64,000 nt of DNA from Vigna angularis (lineage: Eukaryota > Streptophyta > Magnoliopsida > Fabales > Fabaceae): the NCBI RefSeq assembly GCF_016808095.1, contig NC_068975.1, positions 25,241,501 to 25,305,500 on the forward strand. Reading direction: 5' to 3'. The notes below the pieces were generated by a model that was not told the origin of the DNA, did not search any database, and worked only from the letters and a program-made list of their open reading frames with translations. Both the position numbers and the translations under genes were made by a program. Below are positions 11,290 to 22,767 of the stretch, in pieces; positions within the stretch are counted from its first letter, which is position 1; each line of letters opens with the position of its first letter.

Positions 11290-12690
11290 GTTCACATGGA
11301 TTTTTGATTTGAAGGAGAGAGTGGATACATTTAAGAGTAAACTGAGTCTTATTATTTTTTTATAAGTATTTGGAGGTGATTCAAAGTGAATTTAAAAATA
11401 AAATTTACAAAAATTTAGGTAAGATTTAATCGATGTGATAGATATTTTTTTTTAATAGTAAAAATTTAAAATTATCAAATATCCTTAATGGCAGAAGTAA
11501 TATAAAAGAATATTTATTGATAAAAATATTATAAGTTGATAGAAAAAATTAAAATTAATTATAAAAATGAAATAAATTTGTATTCAAGTAAAGTAAAATT
11601 ATTTTGTTTAAAATTTAATCTTTTAAGAATATAATTTACTCAAAAGCTATGAAAACACCATTTCGCAAGGTGCAACTTTCATTGGAATCGATTACTCCAA
11701 CCTCATAACTGATTACGAGTTCTTCTACACACATAGTGGAATCAATTCCACCTCAGTCTGGAATCAGTTATGCTTGAACCTAATTCGCTGATCTTTATCC
11801 ATCTTTTTCGTCTTCATCTTCCAGTGCTTCACTCTGTTTTTTACTTCGTTTTGAATGAAATATTTTCAAGGGTAAAAGTGGTCTTTTGTTGATAATCACC
11901 CTTAAATCTCATGTCATCAGTTCAGATGGAGAAAGCATTGCATCCTGCAAATCAACGTTCATCCTTCCTTCCAAATCCGTTCATGCAAACATAAATTAAA
12001 TCTCAAATATGTTTGTGCCAATTTGCCTCAACAGTGAGATCCACCTAAACTAACAAAGTCTTAGAGATGATTCTTATATTTCTAGATTTGACCTTAATGT
12101 GTAATAAATTACAATTGAAAATTAAATGGATAAAAGGTCAATCTTCTTTATTTGAGGAACCAATCAAAGTTTAGGACAATCTTTGGGTGCCTTTTAAAAA
12201 AATAAGTTTTTAAACTCATCTTAATGTAATTTTGGTATAAAAAAACTATTTATCCTTTCCAATATTGTTATTCATCTTCTAGTTTCCTACTATACGTTAT
12301 CGTTGTTCATCTTTTAGGTTTTCTAGTGTTCAAAACTTTCACACTAGGTAGGTGGTTGAATGAGCTACCAACGAGAGAGACTAAGGTCGAGGATTAGAGC
12401 GATGACATGTGGGAGATTATTCAAAATAGTTGTTTCTGGAATCTCAACCTCAGAAAAAATGGGTTGGACAATATGCCACTATATTGTAGTGGGTGTGGTG
12501 GTTCGATTCTCATTTTTGCACCATGCAAAGTCAAAGTACGTCCTACACGACCATCTCGTCACCTCCAGCATCCTTCGACAACAACTATATGCCATGATCA
12601 CAAATTTTAGATTCTGAAAATTTGATAGGAGAGCGTGAATGCGACAACAAATTGCTCAATAAAAACATTTTATTGTGATTCTATTGTACC
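11290..12690. other. Intergenic, no gene seen
   Basis: AT-rich DNA. A short frame at 12360-12617 has no recognisable domain and no gene structure around it. Confidence 0.5.
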
Positions 12691-13786
12691 TGTAAAGCAC
12701 GTGAAAGAATATTAAATCATTGTCGACTAGCTTGCTTTAATCTATAGAGATATTTCTATAATAAATTGAATGTCAAACCCTATTAAAACATATCCAAAAT
12801 CTTAAGTAGTGGGATTCATGTGTCAAGAAGTGAGTGAGCGTCTCAGTTAGTGGAGAACAGGTGACTGCAAGGGAATGACCGTTCGTTTTGAACGACGACA
12901 GTATTTAAGGCAAAATTTCAAATGTCGTGCCACTTCTCTACATGCCTTTCTTCTTCCCCACCCTGCTGAAACCATTTTCTCCTTCTTCTCTCTAAAATAT
13001 CCTCCTTCTCTCTAAGAGGTTTTAACCATTTCTTCTTCCAACCACCTCTCAGGCACCGTCTGAGCACTCCCGGCGTCAAGGGCGTTCGTTTGAACCGATC
13101 AGTTTTGGATTCTGGATTGGTAAGTTCATCTCTCTCAGCCGAGTGGTTTTCTGTACATGCAAACTCAGTTTTCGGTTACATGAGTTCCTTAACCCATTTC
13201 TGAACGCCTTTCTAGTCTTTCATTTGGTTAGTTTCGTAAATCGTGATCGTAGTCTTCTAAGAGATTGATGGTGAGCTATTCTGTTCAAATTGTGAACGTT
13301 CGGTCACGCTTAGAGGTAAGAGAAGCTTATATAATTTGATTTAAATTCTTGTTTGAACGTTGGCATGTTTGCATGATACGTTGTTTGATTATTTGATGAA
13401 TATGAGATATGTGTGTACTGCTTGTTTGGACGTGTGGATGGATGAATGATGCATGTGGTGAATTGAGTTGAGATAGGGATTGATCGTCAACTGTAGTATT
13501 CTGAGTAAAGGTGGTAATTTGGTCGAGCATCCGTCTATATTAGGTTCTCTTATACAAGGAATTACGGTAATAACGAGCGTGTTATAATATTAGAATGTAA
13601 ATATGAGTGATCAGCCTAAGTGTTGTTCTCCTTTAGACTTCCTGAACAGTTTTAATTAACGTGTCATATACTACTCAAGGTCGTAGACGTTATCGTTCTT
13701 TTCATTCAGAATAAGTGGTGGCTCAATGATGAGTCGATATTTTATTCACTTTACTTAGTTTATTGTACTAGAATTAATCAGGGAAT

Positions 13787-16081
13787 TGTGCTTAAATGTC
13801 CTTTATTTTCCCATTTTCATAAATTGTGCTTAAATTGACCAGTAATTCTAATTTTGATTAATTTAAATTATCTAAGTCAATTATTTGCATTATTAATTAC
13901 AGGGAAAATTTTGGAAATACTTGTGACATTTGGACTGCTGAAACGAGAAAAGCTATGCTACTATATTCTTTTTGAAGATGTATTTTCATTGAAAAATGAA
14001 CGAGTGATTAAATGAGATGGTGGGGAGTACACGGACTTTGCAAATTTAAAGGGGACCAGAAGCAATGTTCATAACATATAATGGAGTGAGATAATGGAGG
14101 GCCACCTCACGGTTTTCAGAACTTTGGATGTGCTTTTTCACTAAAAAAAGAACTCACGGCTGAAACAACACTAAGTGTAGAGCCCTTATTTAATTTTTGT
14201 GAAAGAAAGCTTCTTTGCTTTGAAGTTTGCAAAAGCGGGACCACCACACTTTGACTTGGTCGGAGCGTGATGATAATAAGAAGAGTAATTGCACTGGCTG
14301 GAAAAGGAGACTCCATGACCTCACGTTCAGCATGTCACAGCCACCTAGGATTGGAAAATTCATCTTGGCTTGAAGAGGGAGCAGCTGCACTTCACGCTCT
14401 AGCTCATTCACATCCAGCACCCGTCCACAGTTACACGTCCAGCAGCGTCCAGCTGGGGAAGCAAGAAGACCGTTCAACACTTCACTGCACCAGCTGTTCC
14501 AACAGTACGTCCGGCAGCAGCAGCAAAGAGTGATGGCCAGTAGTGATGTCTCAACATGGAGCAGCTGCAACCACCACTTGTCACGGCTTGGCTGGAGGAA
14601 AAAAAGAGGATTCATTCACTTCATGGAGGAGTAGCATGTTGTCACGGCCAGGAGGTGCATGGTGTCTCGGCTGGAAAGAAGAAAGTACAGCAGATGTCTC
14701 GGCTTTGGAGCATCCAACCGCCACTCTCTCGGATGATGCATGAACGGGAGCGTGGAGATGAAAGGAAGATTGGTGTGTCACGGCTGGAAGACGAGGATCC
14801 ACCACAGAGGAGAAGTCACGTTCAATCTGGAGCAGCCGTGAGGGGCTGGAACGGTGGCTGCAGCAAGAGGATGTGAGCTTCTTTCTTTGGGAAGATAAGC
14901 ATGGAGACTAGGACTGAAACGAGAAGCGGTGATGATTTTTGGAAAGTTGCACACACCAACAGCAACAAATGTCCATGTCCAGTAACCTTCTCTGATCAAG
15001 CAGCAGCGCCCAGCAAGCAGTTTCACGTTCCAACTTCCATCTCCTCCACGACCCACAACAGTCGACGTCCACCATGGCAGCAGAGAATGAAGATGCAGCA
15101 ACGTGTTGGAGCAGCTGCAACGCATGGTCCAGCAAGAAGAGTAACACTTGGGGATGTCTCGACCTTGCAAGATGATCCACGTTCCAGAAGCTTGAGAGTG
15201 GGAGCCACGGTTGAAAATATTTTCCATGAGAGAAGAAGCCCAACCAGCAGTTGCAGCAGCCAAGTCCGGGTTTGATCAAAGTGATACACATGAAGAATGA
15301 AGTTGGAGAGGAAGAACCCAGCAAGCACAACAGAGAAAGTTGGAATGTGATGTTGTCGAAGCCACGGGTCCAAGAGAGCAGCTGCATAGTGATGGATGAT
15401 TCACGGGAAGAGAATGAAATAGTGAAAAGAGCCCACATGAAAGGAATTTACGTGATTTTTGCTGGAAAAGAAGAAGAAGAAAAGTTGGCAAAAGGAAAGG
15501 CTCACGGGTTCAGAGAATTGGCAATAAAAAGAGAGCATCAGGCAGATATTGGGTATCAGATTTCAGCATCAGATTTTAGGTAGTTTAGGTGTAGTGTAAG
15601 AAACTCACGGTCCTGGAAGAGGCTTCTGCCTCTTCCTTCTTTTCCAGTTCTATTTTTCAAACAGTGCATGAATTTTATTTCTGAAGCGTGTAGTTCATTT
15701 CACAGTTTGATCATTTCATTTTCATTTTATTTCAAGTGTTGAATTTTAATTTAAATGTTGAATCCCTGATGAATTTGATTTTCAGTCAAGTGCTTTTATT
15801 TTTACCGTCTTTTTTATTTTACCGTTTATGATTTTCTACATTGTTAAATTCTATCATTACATTTTACCGTTCATTTTATTTTCAGATGTTTCCTATTTTT
15901 ACCGTCTTTTACCGTTTTTGTCTTATTTAAATTCCAGTTTCCAATTTTATTTTCCATGTCAAAAACATCCACAAAACCCCCGACTTCATGTTAAAATCTA
16001 AGACTGAACCACATAAATTGGTCCTTGAGAGACGACCTAGGAGTCACTTCCTAGTTATACTGCATATTTTCGTGCACATCA
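13787..16081 (+). mobile_element. Nested LTR-like insertion (Athila/Tat-like LTR type)
   Basis: This block starts TGTGCTTAAATG and ends GTGCACATCA. It interrupts LTR copy A between its upstream part and its TA tract. Near its 3' end is the run CCTTGAGAGACGACCTAGG followed by AGTCACTTCCTAG, which I know as a feature of the 3' ends of Athila/Tat-type Ty3/gypsy LTRs. The interior is purine-rich with many CACGG and GCAGCAG words and has no retroviral protein frame. The short frames at 14.1-15.6 kb are not convincing genes. Exact ends and the target duplication are unresolved, and the family call is inference from the 3' signature. Confidence 0.55.
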
Positions 16082-16115
16082 AATTTGTATGACCGCGACA
16101 GTCGTACCACTCAAT

Positions 16116-16121
<6 letters not shown>

Positions 16122-16154
<33 letters not shown>
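16122..16154. repeat. (TA)n microsatellite
   Basis: A run of alternating TA inside LTR copy A. A TA tract sits at the corresponding place in solo LTR copy B (about 38250). Confidence 0.95.
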
Positions 16155-16157
<3 letters not shown>

Positions 16158-16180
16158 TTTGTTTTATGTGAATTTATTAG

Positions 16181-16302
16181 CGATCGGTCTTGGACCAATC
16201 TTTCAGTTTCAGTAGCGCTCGTTCCTGATAAGCACTTGGTCTTGGACCAACGCTCGTCCAATAGTGTTTGGTTTCTATAGAGCTCGGTCTTAAACCAAGT
16301 GT
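16181..16302 (+). repeat. Degenerate hairpin repeats in LTR copy A
   Basis: Three to four decayed units of the CGGTCTTGGACCAA / AGCGCTCG type correspond to the better-kept arrays in copies B, C and D. Confidence 0.65.
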
Positions 16303-17437
16303 TGGGTCTTGTTTTCTGTAATATAGTATTACTGTGCTTAGAATCATAATCTTTATTCAAACTAGCTAGCGTTCGTTAATTCATAGTTTCTCATCAGTAT
16401 TAGTATTTAGTGTAAATCAGTGTTGGTCTTTAAAAGGTGTTCGGCCTAGAGTCTTAGTACTCGGCCTAGGCTTCGTGGTGTCCGGTTGAACTCTTAGGAG
16501 TCTGTTTATTGTAGTAGATGAGTAGCGCTCAGTCTCGTTAATTTCTAAGAAGCGTCATTCCAGTCGTACTTGGGTTATGATAAGAGCGTATGATCTTATT
16601 TCCTTTGAATGTATGGATGATTAAGTATGAGGAAAATTGAGATGTGATGTGTATGAAATAGTTAATTATGAACGAGTATTCCAGGAAGGAATATCTCAGA
16701 AAGTGGTTATTGATTGGTAAAGTATGAATGTGGGCAAAGCTTAGCGGGCGTTCATCCTGATATTCCATGATTACTCATTCTCATGTAGAGAGGAGTGAGT
16801 CACGTGTGGGAATGGCAGGAGATTCTAGTTCATAAGGTTAACTTAGACGGAACGGATCAACCTCGGGTAGCAGCTGTTGAGGGTATCCCAGTTACTACAT
16901 CACCCGGATGCACGAACGTCGTAGCTACACAGGATTCATACAGTTCGGACAGTCAGAGTCATGTGATCGTTATTTGGATGCATGTATGTATGAATTATGA
17001 TGTGGTCGTTGTTGGTGCTGTTATGAATGTTGTATGTTGTGATTGAATAAATTAAATTACATAAGCTTACCCTGTTTATCATTTTTGTCTGTGTTGTGCG
17101 TCCGATCGTTGTCCTGTTGCAATGATCATCCGTGTGGATGTGAGCAGAAGGAGAAGAGCTGCTTGAAGAAGTATTGGAAGATGCAACGGAAGTGAAGGCC
17201 GAACCTTGAGAGCGTTCGGTCTGGTGTTAGCTTTACCTTTTGTAAGACCGTTCGATATAATTTATTTTGTACAGCATTCGGTCTAGTAGTAGTTAGAGTA
17301 GTGGTTTTAAATTCTCTGTTATTGTGTAAGGTCGTTCGGCCATAATCGTATCTCGTTCAGCGTAGAAATGATCTGTAGTATTGTTAACATGTGACTATTC
17401 TCTATATGATTTTACACTGTATTTTTGGGATGTTACA

Positions 17438-20183
17438 TAGAGTATATTATACTAATAATAATATTATTAGTTATATTAATTCTAGTACTAATAATATTAA
17501 TAGTAATAATATATAGTTTTTTGTTTTTTTAATTTGTATTAATAAAATTAATATAGTTAATTTTATATTGAAATAAATAATTTATTTTCATAATTATATT
17601 TAAATGTTATAATTATGTATAGTTATAAATATAATATTTAAATAAAGAATTTGATAATTTGAAAAACTTAAATAATTAACTACGAGTATTTTTGTAATAA
17701 TTTAATTAAAAATAAGTACTATTACTTTAATATTAATTTCTTTATGGTAAAGTAATAGATCAAGAAAGAAAAAAAGAGTTGAAGATAAGAGAGAGATACT
17801 CCTAAAAGCCCACATTTTGCTCAGAGTAAGTCAACTTTCAATAAATGACAACAGTTTTCCATTACTAAATATAGACATCTTGTACAGCTTTGAAAGTTTG
17901 ATAAAAAACTTTAATATATTCAATATATTTATTTTTTGAGGTGGAAGAAACCCGTCCATCTTTTTCAAATATATCTCCAACTACTTAAAATTCAACTGCC
18001 AACTTAATTTCTTAAAACCAAAAGAAAATATATTCATAAAATTATTAATATAAAATATAAATTAAATTAAAATTTAATGTTAATTAAATTTAACTTAATA
18101 AAATATAAATTAATTTTAATTAATAAATTTAACTTAATAAAATATAAACTAAATTTTAATTTATTTTTTATAAATACTAAATATTTATAAAAATAGATGA
18201 TATAATATTGCATTCAACTTTTTTTTATAAATAAATATTAAAATATCCTTCAAAATAATAAATAAGGTTTGTTTACTGTGAAAAAATATATAAAACCAAC
18301 TTAGACTAACATTACTATCAAGATTTATTTCAAGCACAAAATATAGAAACTTGGTAAGAAATGTAAAATGGGAATAACAGAGAAGATGGCAGGAATGATA
18401 AAATTACTCATTCAGGTGAGTATTCATAGTAAATAGTTGGTATGTAGTAGTAACTAACAAATATTTTAATATTTATTAATAAATAAATTGAATGTCAGTA
18501 TAATATCATTTATACCTGTATGTGAATATTTATTATTCACAAAAAAATAAAATAAAAATTAATTTATATTTTATTAAGTTAAATTTAATTAAAATTAAAC
18601 TTTAATTTATATTATACTATATATTTAAATTTATTTAAAAATTTTATAAAATATTTTATTAATTATTTACAAATATTTGCAACAAATACCTGTAAATTTT
18701 AAAATATTTACAAATATATTTTAAAAAATATCCAACAAATAATAAAATAAATAACAAATATATATTTTTCAACTAATAACCTGTAAACATTAATTGTACT
18801 GGTTGGGAGACAACAAATAATAAGAAAATTGTTTATATTTCTACACCATACTTGTGAATGCTGATGTCATAAATTTGATTGATGCCAAATATATCACCAT
18901 TTCCGCAAATCAGGGCAAAAAAAAACAAAGAAAACGTTGAAGAAAAGAGACCACTTTATGAAAATTGTGTGGTTAATGAATGCTCTTGCCACCAAATCAC
19001 TGTAAATACAAGTTTTTATAAAAGATGGTTTTTTAACTTATAGAAAGATTATTTCATATTTCCTTGTTATATTCTTCTAAAGATGCTTACGAAATAGTTT
19101 AGCTCATTGACATTATGAGTCATGAAAATATTGCTTGAACCTTTATAAAAAAGATTTGAATTGAAACAAAGTGGTAGGGAAGAATGTCATAAAAAAGTGG
19201 CAATCCATGTTTTCCTCAGTTCATCTTTCCATCTTTTCCAGTGTGTCGTAAAGTTCCCTTTTTATCTTTGTGGAAAAAATGTACAGAAAGATGACAAATT
19301 AACTTAATGATGAAAATATGTAACATCACTGTAGAATGCACTTACAAGTGGAGTGGCATATGTTGTTAGTCATGGTAGGTAGGACTCAGATAAGATAATT
19401 AATATAAGATTAAATCATTCTATTCTTCATTTTTTTTTAGAGAAATCTATTGATTTTTTTTATATATTTTAATTTGGTTTTTATTTTGAAATTTTTTATG
19501 TAATTAACTCTTTTTCGTTAATACTACACTAATATAGTTAAAAGGTGACCCCTTTCAGTTTGTATTTTTTTAATTATTTTTATAGATTTTATTTTAAAAA
19601 ATAAAAATTTATCACATGGCAATGATATTTATAATTAGATTAAATCTATTTATATTTCTATTTAACATTAAATTTAATTTCAAATTCTTTTAAAGTTATT
19701 AATAGAAAGCAATATTAACAGAAAAAAAAATTCAAAACTAATTTCAACTAAAAATATGATAAATATCAGTTGCATTACATAAAATAAAATAAATTGATCA
19801 ACTTTTTAGATTTTTTAAATAATTGTAAATTTTTGAAAAGTGTGAAAATTCAATCATTTCTATCCAATGTAACAGGAACTATCTTACTCACTTTTATCTA
19901 CACATAATTGTTTGTATTATTTAAAAATAATGTAATTAGTTTTACATAAACTTATTCTTAAGGAATTTCTAATTCTTTTAAGGATAGAAGATACTAACTA
20001 ATGAAACTCCTCCTAATTTATGAAATGCTCTATTTGTACATAGAAACATCACAAGAACAACCAAGACATACCATATGATCATTGATTAGTAGAGACTCAT
20101 ATAAATGACTAAAAAAACGCGTAGAAGATTTACATGTAATAGATAACAAAAAGAGATAAAAAAAAAAGACATAAATTCAACTA
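17438..20183. other. AT-rich intergenic DNA with a large inverted repeat
   Basis: No coding frame is recognised. The part 18030-18650 is annotated separately. The last 240 bp (from 19951) is one arm of a locally duplicated sequence. Confidence 0.55.
18030..18650. repeat. Large imperfect inverted repeat (foldback or MITE-like)
   Basis: The left arm, about 18030-18290, pairs with the reverse complement of about 18420-18650, leaving a spacer near 130 bp. The run TTTAACTTAATAAAATATAA occurs in the left arm and its reverse complement TTATATTTTATTAAGTTAAA in the right arm. The inner ends TTGTTTACTGTG and CATAGTAAATAG also correspond. Both arms are very AT-rich. A sequence like one arm recurs near 58320-58560. 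Confidence 0.6.
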
Positions 20184-20188
20184 ATATG
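19951..20188. repeat. Local duplication copy 1, left part (split by the gag-only element)
   Basis: Begins CTTATTCTTAAGGAAT and includes ATGCTCTATTTGTACATAG and CAAGACATACCA. It continues at 25328-25510 on the far side of the element. The uninterrupted copy is at about 25929-26395. Confidence 0.7.
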
Positions 20189-21159
20189 TGTTACCAATAA
20201 GGAGTATTGGTAAATCTTGAAGAAATTTGTTTTGATGATGCTACAAGAAGTTTTAGTTGAAGAAGATATTAGAATTAGTTAAAAGCAATTTGTAGAAATT
20301 AAATGTAGTAGGAAATTCTTGTAAACCTTGTAAACTTGCATTTTTAACTGCAATAATCGATTATGGAATGGCAATAATCGATTATCACAAAGTCATACAG
20401 GAATAATCGATTATCTCTTCATATAATCGATTATCACATTTTGAAAACCCTGTAACGGACTTGAATAATCGATTATCACTTACAATAATCGATTATTCAT
20501 GGCAGTTGGGAGCTGATCTTTGGCACTCAGTGTACTTGGCTATATATTTTGTTTTGGAGAAATTAGAATATAACGTTGTTGAACAGAAGCTCTAGCAGAA
20601 TACTGTTTGTCAGAGGAAGTTCTCAGAAGCTATAGTTCAAGTTCCCTTGCTTGGTCTCGTGAACAGGAGAGGCTCGCGTTTCGTGTGTCGATTGTCGGAG
20701 CAAGCTCTCTTCGAGTTAGCAAGGTGCTCTGCCTGGTCTCGTGAATAGGAGAAGCTCGCGTTTCGTTTGTCGATAGTCGGAGCGGTTCTCTTCGAGTTGG
20801 CAGAGTGTTCTTCTTCCGGTTCGTTCGTCGAAGGAAGGTTTATTTATCTGCTTTATTAACTATTTGTTGTAATCTGTTAAACCATTTTTAGTGAAAAAGG
20901 TTAATCACTATTTATAGTGATTAACGACTGGACGTAGAATCTTTTGATTCGAACCAGAATAAAAATTCTGTGTTGTTCTTCTTATTCCCTGCACTCATTT
21001 TATTTTACGTATATCAACTGTTTGATAAATTTTCTCAAAGAAAATTATTTTTACTAAAAGGACCAAATTAATTTTAATTGTGATCGAACACGCTTTCCAC
21101 TCTCTTTCAAGTTTTTAATTCCGCTGCGCGACTCTATAACGGTACCGATTGTTCCAACA
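20189..21159 (+). repeat. 5' LTR of the gag-only element
   Basis: Runs from TGTTACCAATAAGG to GATTGTTCCAACA, 971 bp. It contains six ATAATCGATTAT palindromes, two near-repeats with CTCGCGTTTCGT (about 20660-20800), and TATATATTTTG at about 20541 as a possible TATA element. It differs from the 3' LTR at four positions. Confidence 0.95.
20353..20496 (+). repeat. Six phased palindromes ATAATCGATTAT in the 5' LTR
   Basis: Perfect 12-bp palindromes start at 20353, 20374, 20403, 20423, 20465 and 20485. They form three pairs with 21, 20 and 20 bp between starts. The core TAAT-CG-ATTA is two inverted TAAT half-sites, a form that homeodomain dimers bind; that reading is inference. The same set is present in the 3' LTR. 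Confidence 0.95.
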
Positions 21160-21161
21160 AT

Positions 21162-21173
21162 TGGTATCAGAGC
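21162..21173 (+). other. Primer-binding site of the gag-only element
   Basis: TGGTATCAGAGC lies two bases after the 5' LTR. It is complementary to the 3' end of plant initiator Met-tRNA, the usual primer for these elements. Confidence 0.93.
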
Positions 21174-21231
21174 ATCCATCAACAGACCACCTCTTTTTAC
21201 TGGTGATAACTATGCATTCTGGAAAGTCAGA

Positions 21232-22767
21232 ATGGAAATTTTTATGGGGTCTGTTGACAGAGGCATCTGGGAAGCTGTGCTAAATGGTCCCTATATTCCT
21301 AAAAGAACTGTTGATGGTGTAGAAGAAGAAAAACCATACTTTAACTGGACTCCTGAGGAAAATAGAAGAGCCCAATTTGACATTAAGGCTCGTAATATTA
21401 TTTCATCTGCTGTTGTGCTTGATGAATTTTATAGAATTTCTGTGTGTAAGACAGCACAGGAAATGTGGGAAGTTCTGAGAGTCACACATGAAGGAACAAA
21501 GGATGTGAAACGTGCAAGGAAGAACACTCTCATTCAGGAGTATGAGATGTTCAGAATGCAACCTGGAGAAACAATTTCTGATGTCCAAAAGCGTTTCACT
21601 CACATAGTGAACCACTTGACAAGGTTGGGTAAGACTTTTGATACTGATGAATTGAATGTAAAAATTTTGAAATCATTGGACAGGTCGTGGCAACCAAAGG
21701 TAACTGCCATCTCTGAGTCTCAAAATCTCACTCAAATGTCAATGCCAATTTTGTTTGGGAAACTCCGTGAGCATGAGCTTGAGTTGAGAAGATTGACGGC
21801 TGAAGAAGATCAAGGCAAAAGAAAGACACTAGCCTTCAAGTCCGAAATCTCCAAAGTAAAGAAATCTAATAGGATTGAAGATGATGATTCTGATGATGAG
21901 GAGAACATGAGCCTCATGATAAAGAAATTTGCCAAGTTTATGAAGGCAAAAGGTAAGGACAAATTTCATAAAGAAAGGAGAGAAAATCAAGAATCTTCTT
22001 CAAGTGTTAAATGCTATGGATGTGGAGAAAAAGGACACATGAAAACTGAATGTCCAAAGAACAAGAAAAGTGAAGAAAAGAAAGAAAGGAAATTCCCAAA
22101 GAAGAAGAAAGCTTACATAGCTTGGGAAGACAATGCATCTAGCTCAACAAGCTCAAGTGATTCAGATGAAGAAGCCAATATTTGTCTAATGGCTGAATCA
22201 GAAGATACTGGAAGCCAAGTAAGTGATTCCAGCTTTGAATCTAGTGAATTTGATGTACAAAAGGCTTTTCTTGAATTGCTTGATGAATCTGAAAAATTGA
22301 ATGTTGATCATAAAAATTTGAAAAAGGAATTTAAACAATTGCAAATTAAGTATGATAATGCATTAGATGAGGAAGTCATATTAAGAAACAAAGTTAGTAA
22401 TCTTGAAACAAAATTGTCTGAATCTAATTCAAATGAAAAACCTGTTGAGTGTTTATCTTGTAAAAGTCACATGTTTGACATTGACATATTGGAAAATTTA
22501 CTTTCTAAAGAAATCAAGCCTATCTCACATGTTCAAAATGTTTTTAGGAAGAGCAATCTTAGAAATATAAACATGCATCTTCATAAAAAGTCTAAAGTTA
22601 AGAGAACTCATAGAGTTTGGGTTGAGAAAGGGACTTTTGTGAAAAACAAGGTGCATGATGTTTGTTGTTTTTATTGTATGAAAAAGGGACATACTTCTAA
22701 CAAATGTAAAATTAAACATTTTGATGTTCCAAATGGAAAATATGCTTGGATTCCTGTTATAAAGTAA
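21232..22767 (+). CDS. gag: Gag polyprotein of the non-autonomous element
   Basis: 511 codons counted from the first in-frame ATG. The conserved copia Gag N-terminus (SINRPPLFTGDNYAFWKVRM) is encoded just upstream, at about 21178-21234, in the same frame and without an ATG. The frame is open back to a TAA at 21055, so the true start is unclear. The copia-type gag (UBN2) core covers about residues 30-190. A CCHC zinc knuckle, CYGCGEKGHMKTEC, is at 261-274. Lys-rich and Ser/Asp-rich segments and a coiled-coil-like stretch (about 345-410) follow. A second knuckle, CFYCMKKGHTSNKC, lies near the C-terminus. The protein should build the virus-like particle and bind RNA. The frame is uninterrupted, consistent with a young insertion under recent selection. 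Confidence 0.9.
   Translation: MEIFMGSVDRGIWEAVLNGPYIPKRTVDGVEEEKPYFNWTPEENRRAQFDIKARNIISSAVVLDEFYRISVCKTAQEMWEVLRVTHEGTKDVKRARKNTLIQEYEMFRMQPGETISDVQKRFTHIVNHLTRLGKTFDTDELNVKILKSLDRSWQPKVTAISESQNLTQMSMPILFGKLREHELELRRLTAEEDQGKRKTLAFKSEISKVKKSNRIEDDDSDDEENMSLMIKKFAKFMKAKGKDKFHKERRENQESSSSVKCYGCGEKGHMKTECPKNKKSEEKKERKFPKKKKAYIAWEDNASSSTSSSDSDEEANICLMAESEDTGSQVSDSSFESSEFDVQKAFLELLDESEKLNVDHKNLKKEFKQLQIKYDNALDEEVILRNKVSNLETKLSESNSNEKPVECLSCKSHMFDIDILENLLSKEIKPISHVQNVFRKSNLRNINMHLHKKSKVKRTHRVWVEKGTFVKNKVHDVCCFYCMKKGHTSNKCKIKHFDVPNGKYAWIPVIK

Larger units (their letters stand above)
12691..17437 (+). mobile_element. Solo LTR of the large Ty3/gypsy family, copy A, split by a nested insertion
   Basis: Without the nested 2.3 kb insertion (13787-16081) the length is about 2.45 kb, matching the other copies (2.5-3.0 kb). 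Shared landmarks in order are a CT-rich leader with TCTCTCTAA (about 12960-13010), a GGTAAGT-like step, GTAAGAGAAGCTTATATAAT (13316), a TA tract, hairpin repeats (16181-16302), the GGAATGGCAGGAG and CAGCTGTTGAGGGTATCCCA boxes (16810-16890), AATGATCATCCGTGTGGATG (17120) and the terminal GGGATGTTACA. No primer-binding site follows, so it is a solo LTR. The left end is tentative, and no target duplication was found. Confidence 0.72.

Noticed and set aside
12360..12617. Possible small gene of 85 codons
   Set aside because: No domain, no neighbouring exons and no promoter signal stand out.
14116..15583. Many overlapping frames of 60-180 codons on both strands
   Set aside because: They overlap each other in a purine-rich repeat interior of a nested LTR-like insertion, and none has a recognisable domain.
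16079..16360. Frames with YIYIYIYI runs, here and at 60840-61031
   Set aside because: They are translations of TA microsatellites.
20353..20496. CRISPR-like array suggested by short repeats at near-regular spacing
   Set aside because: The repeats are 12-bp palindromes in a plant LTR with very short spacers, no cas genes and a eukaryotic context.
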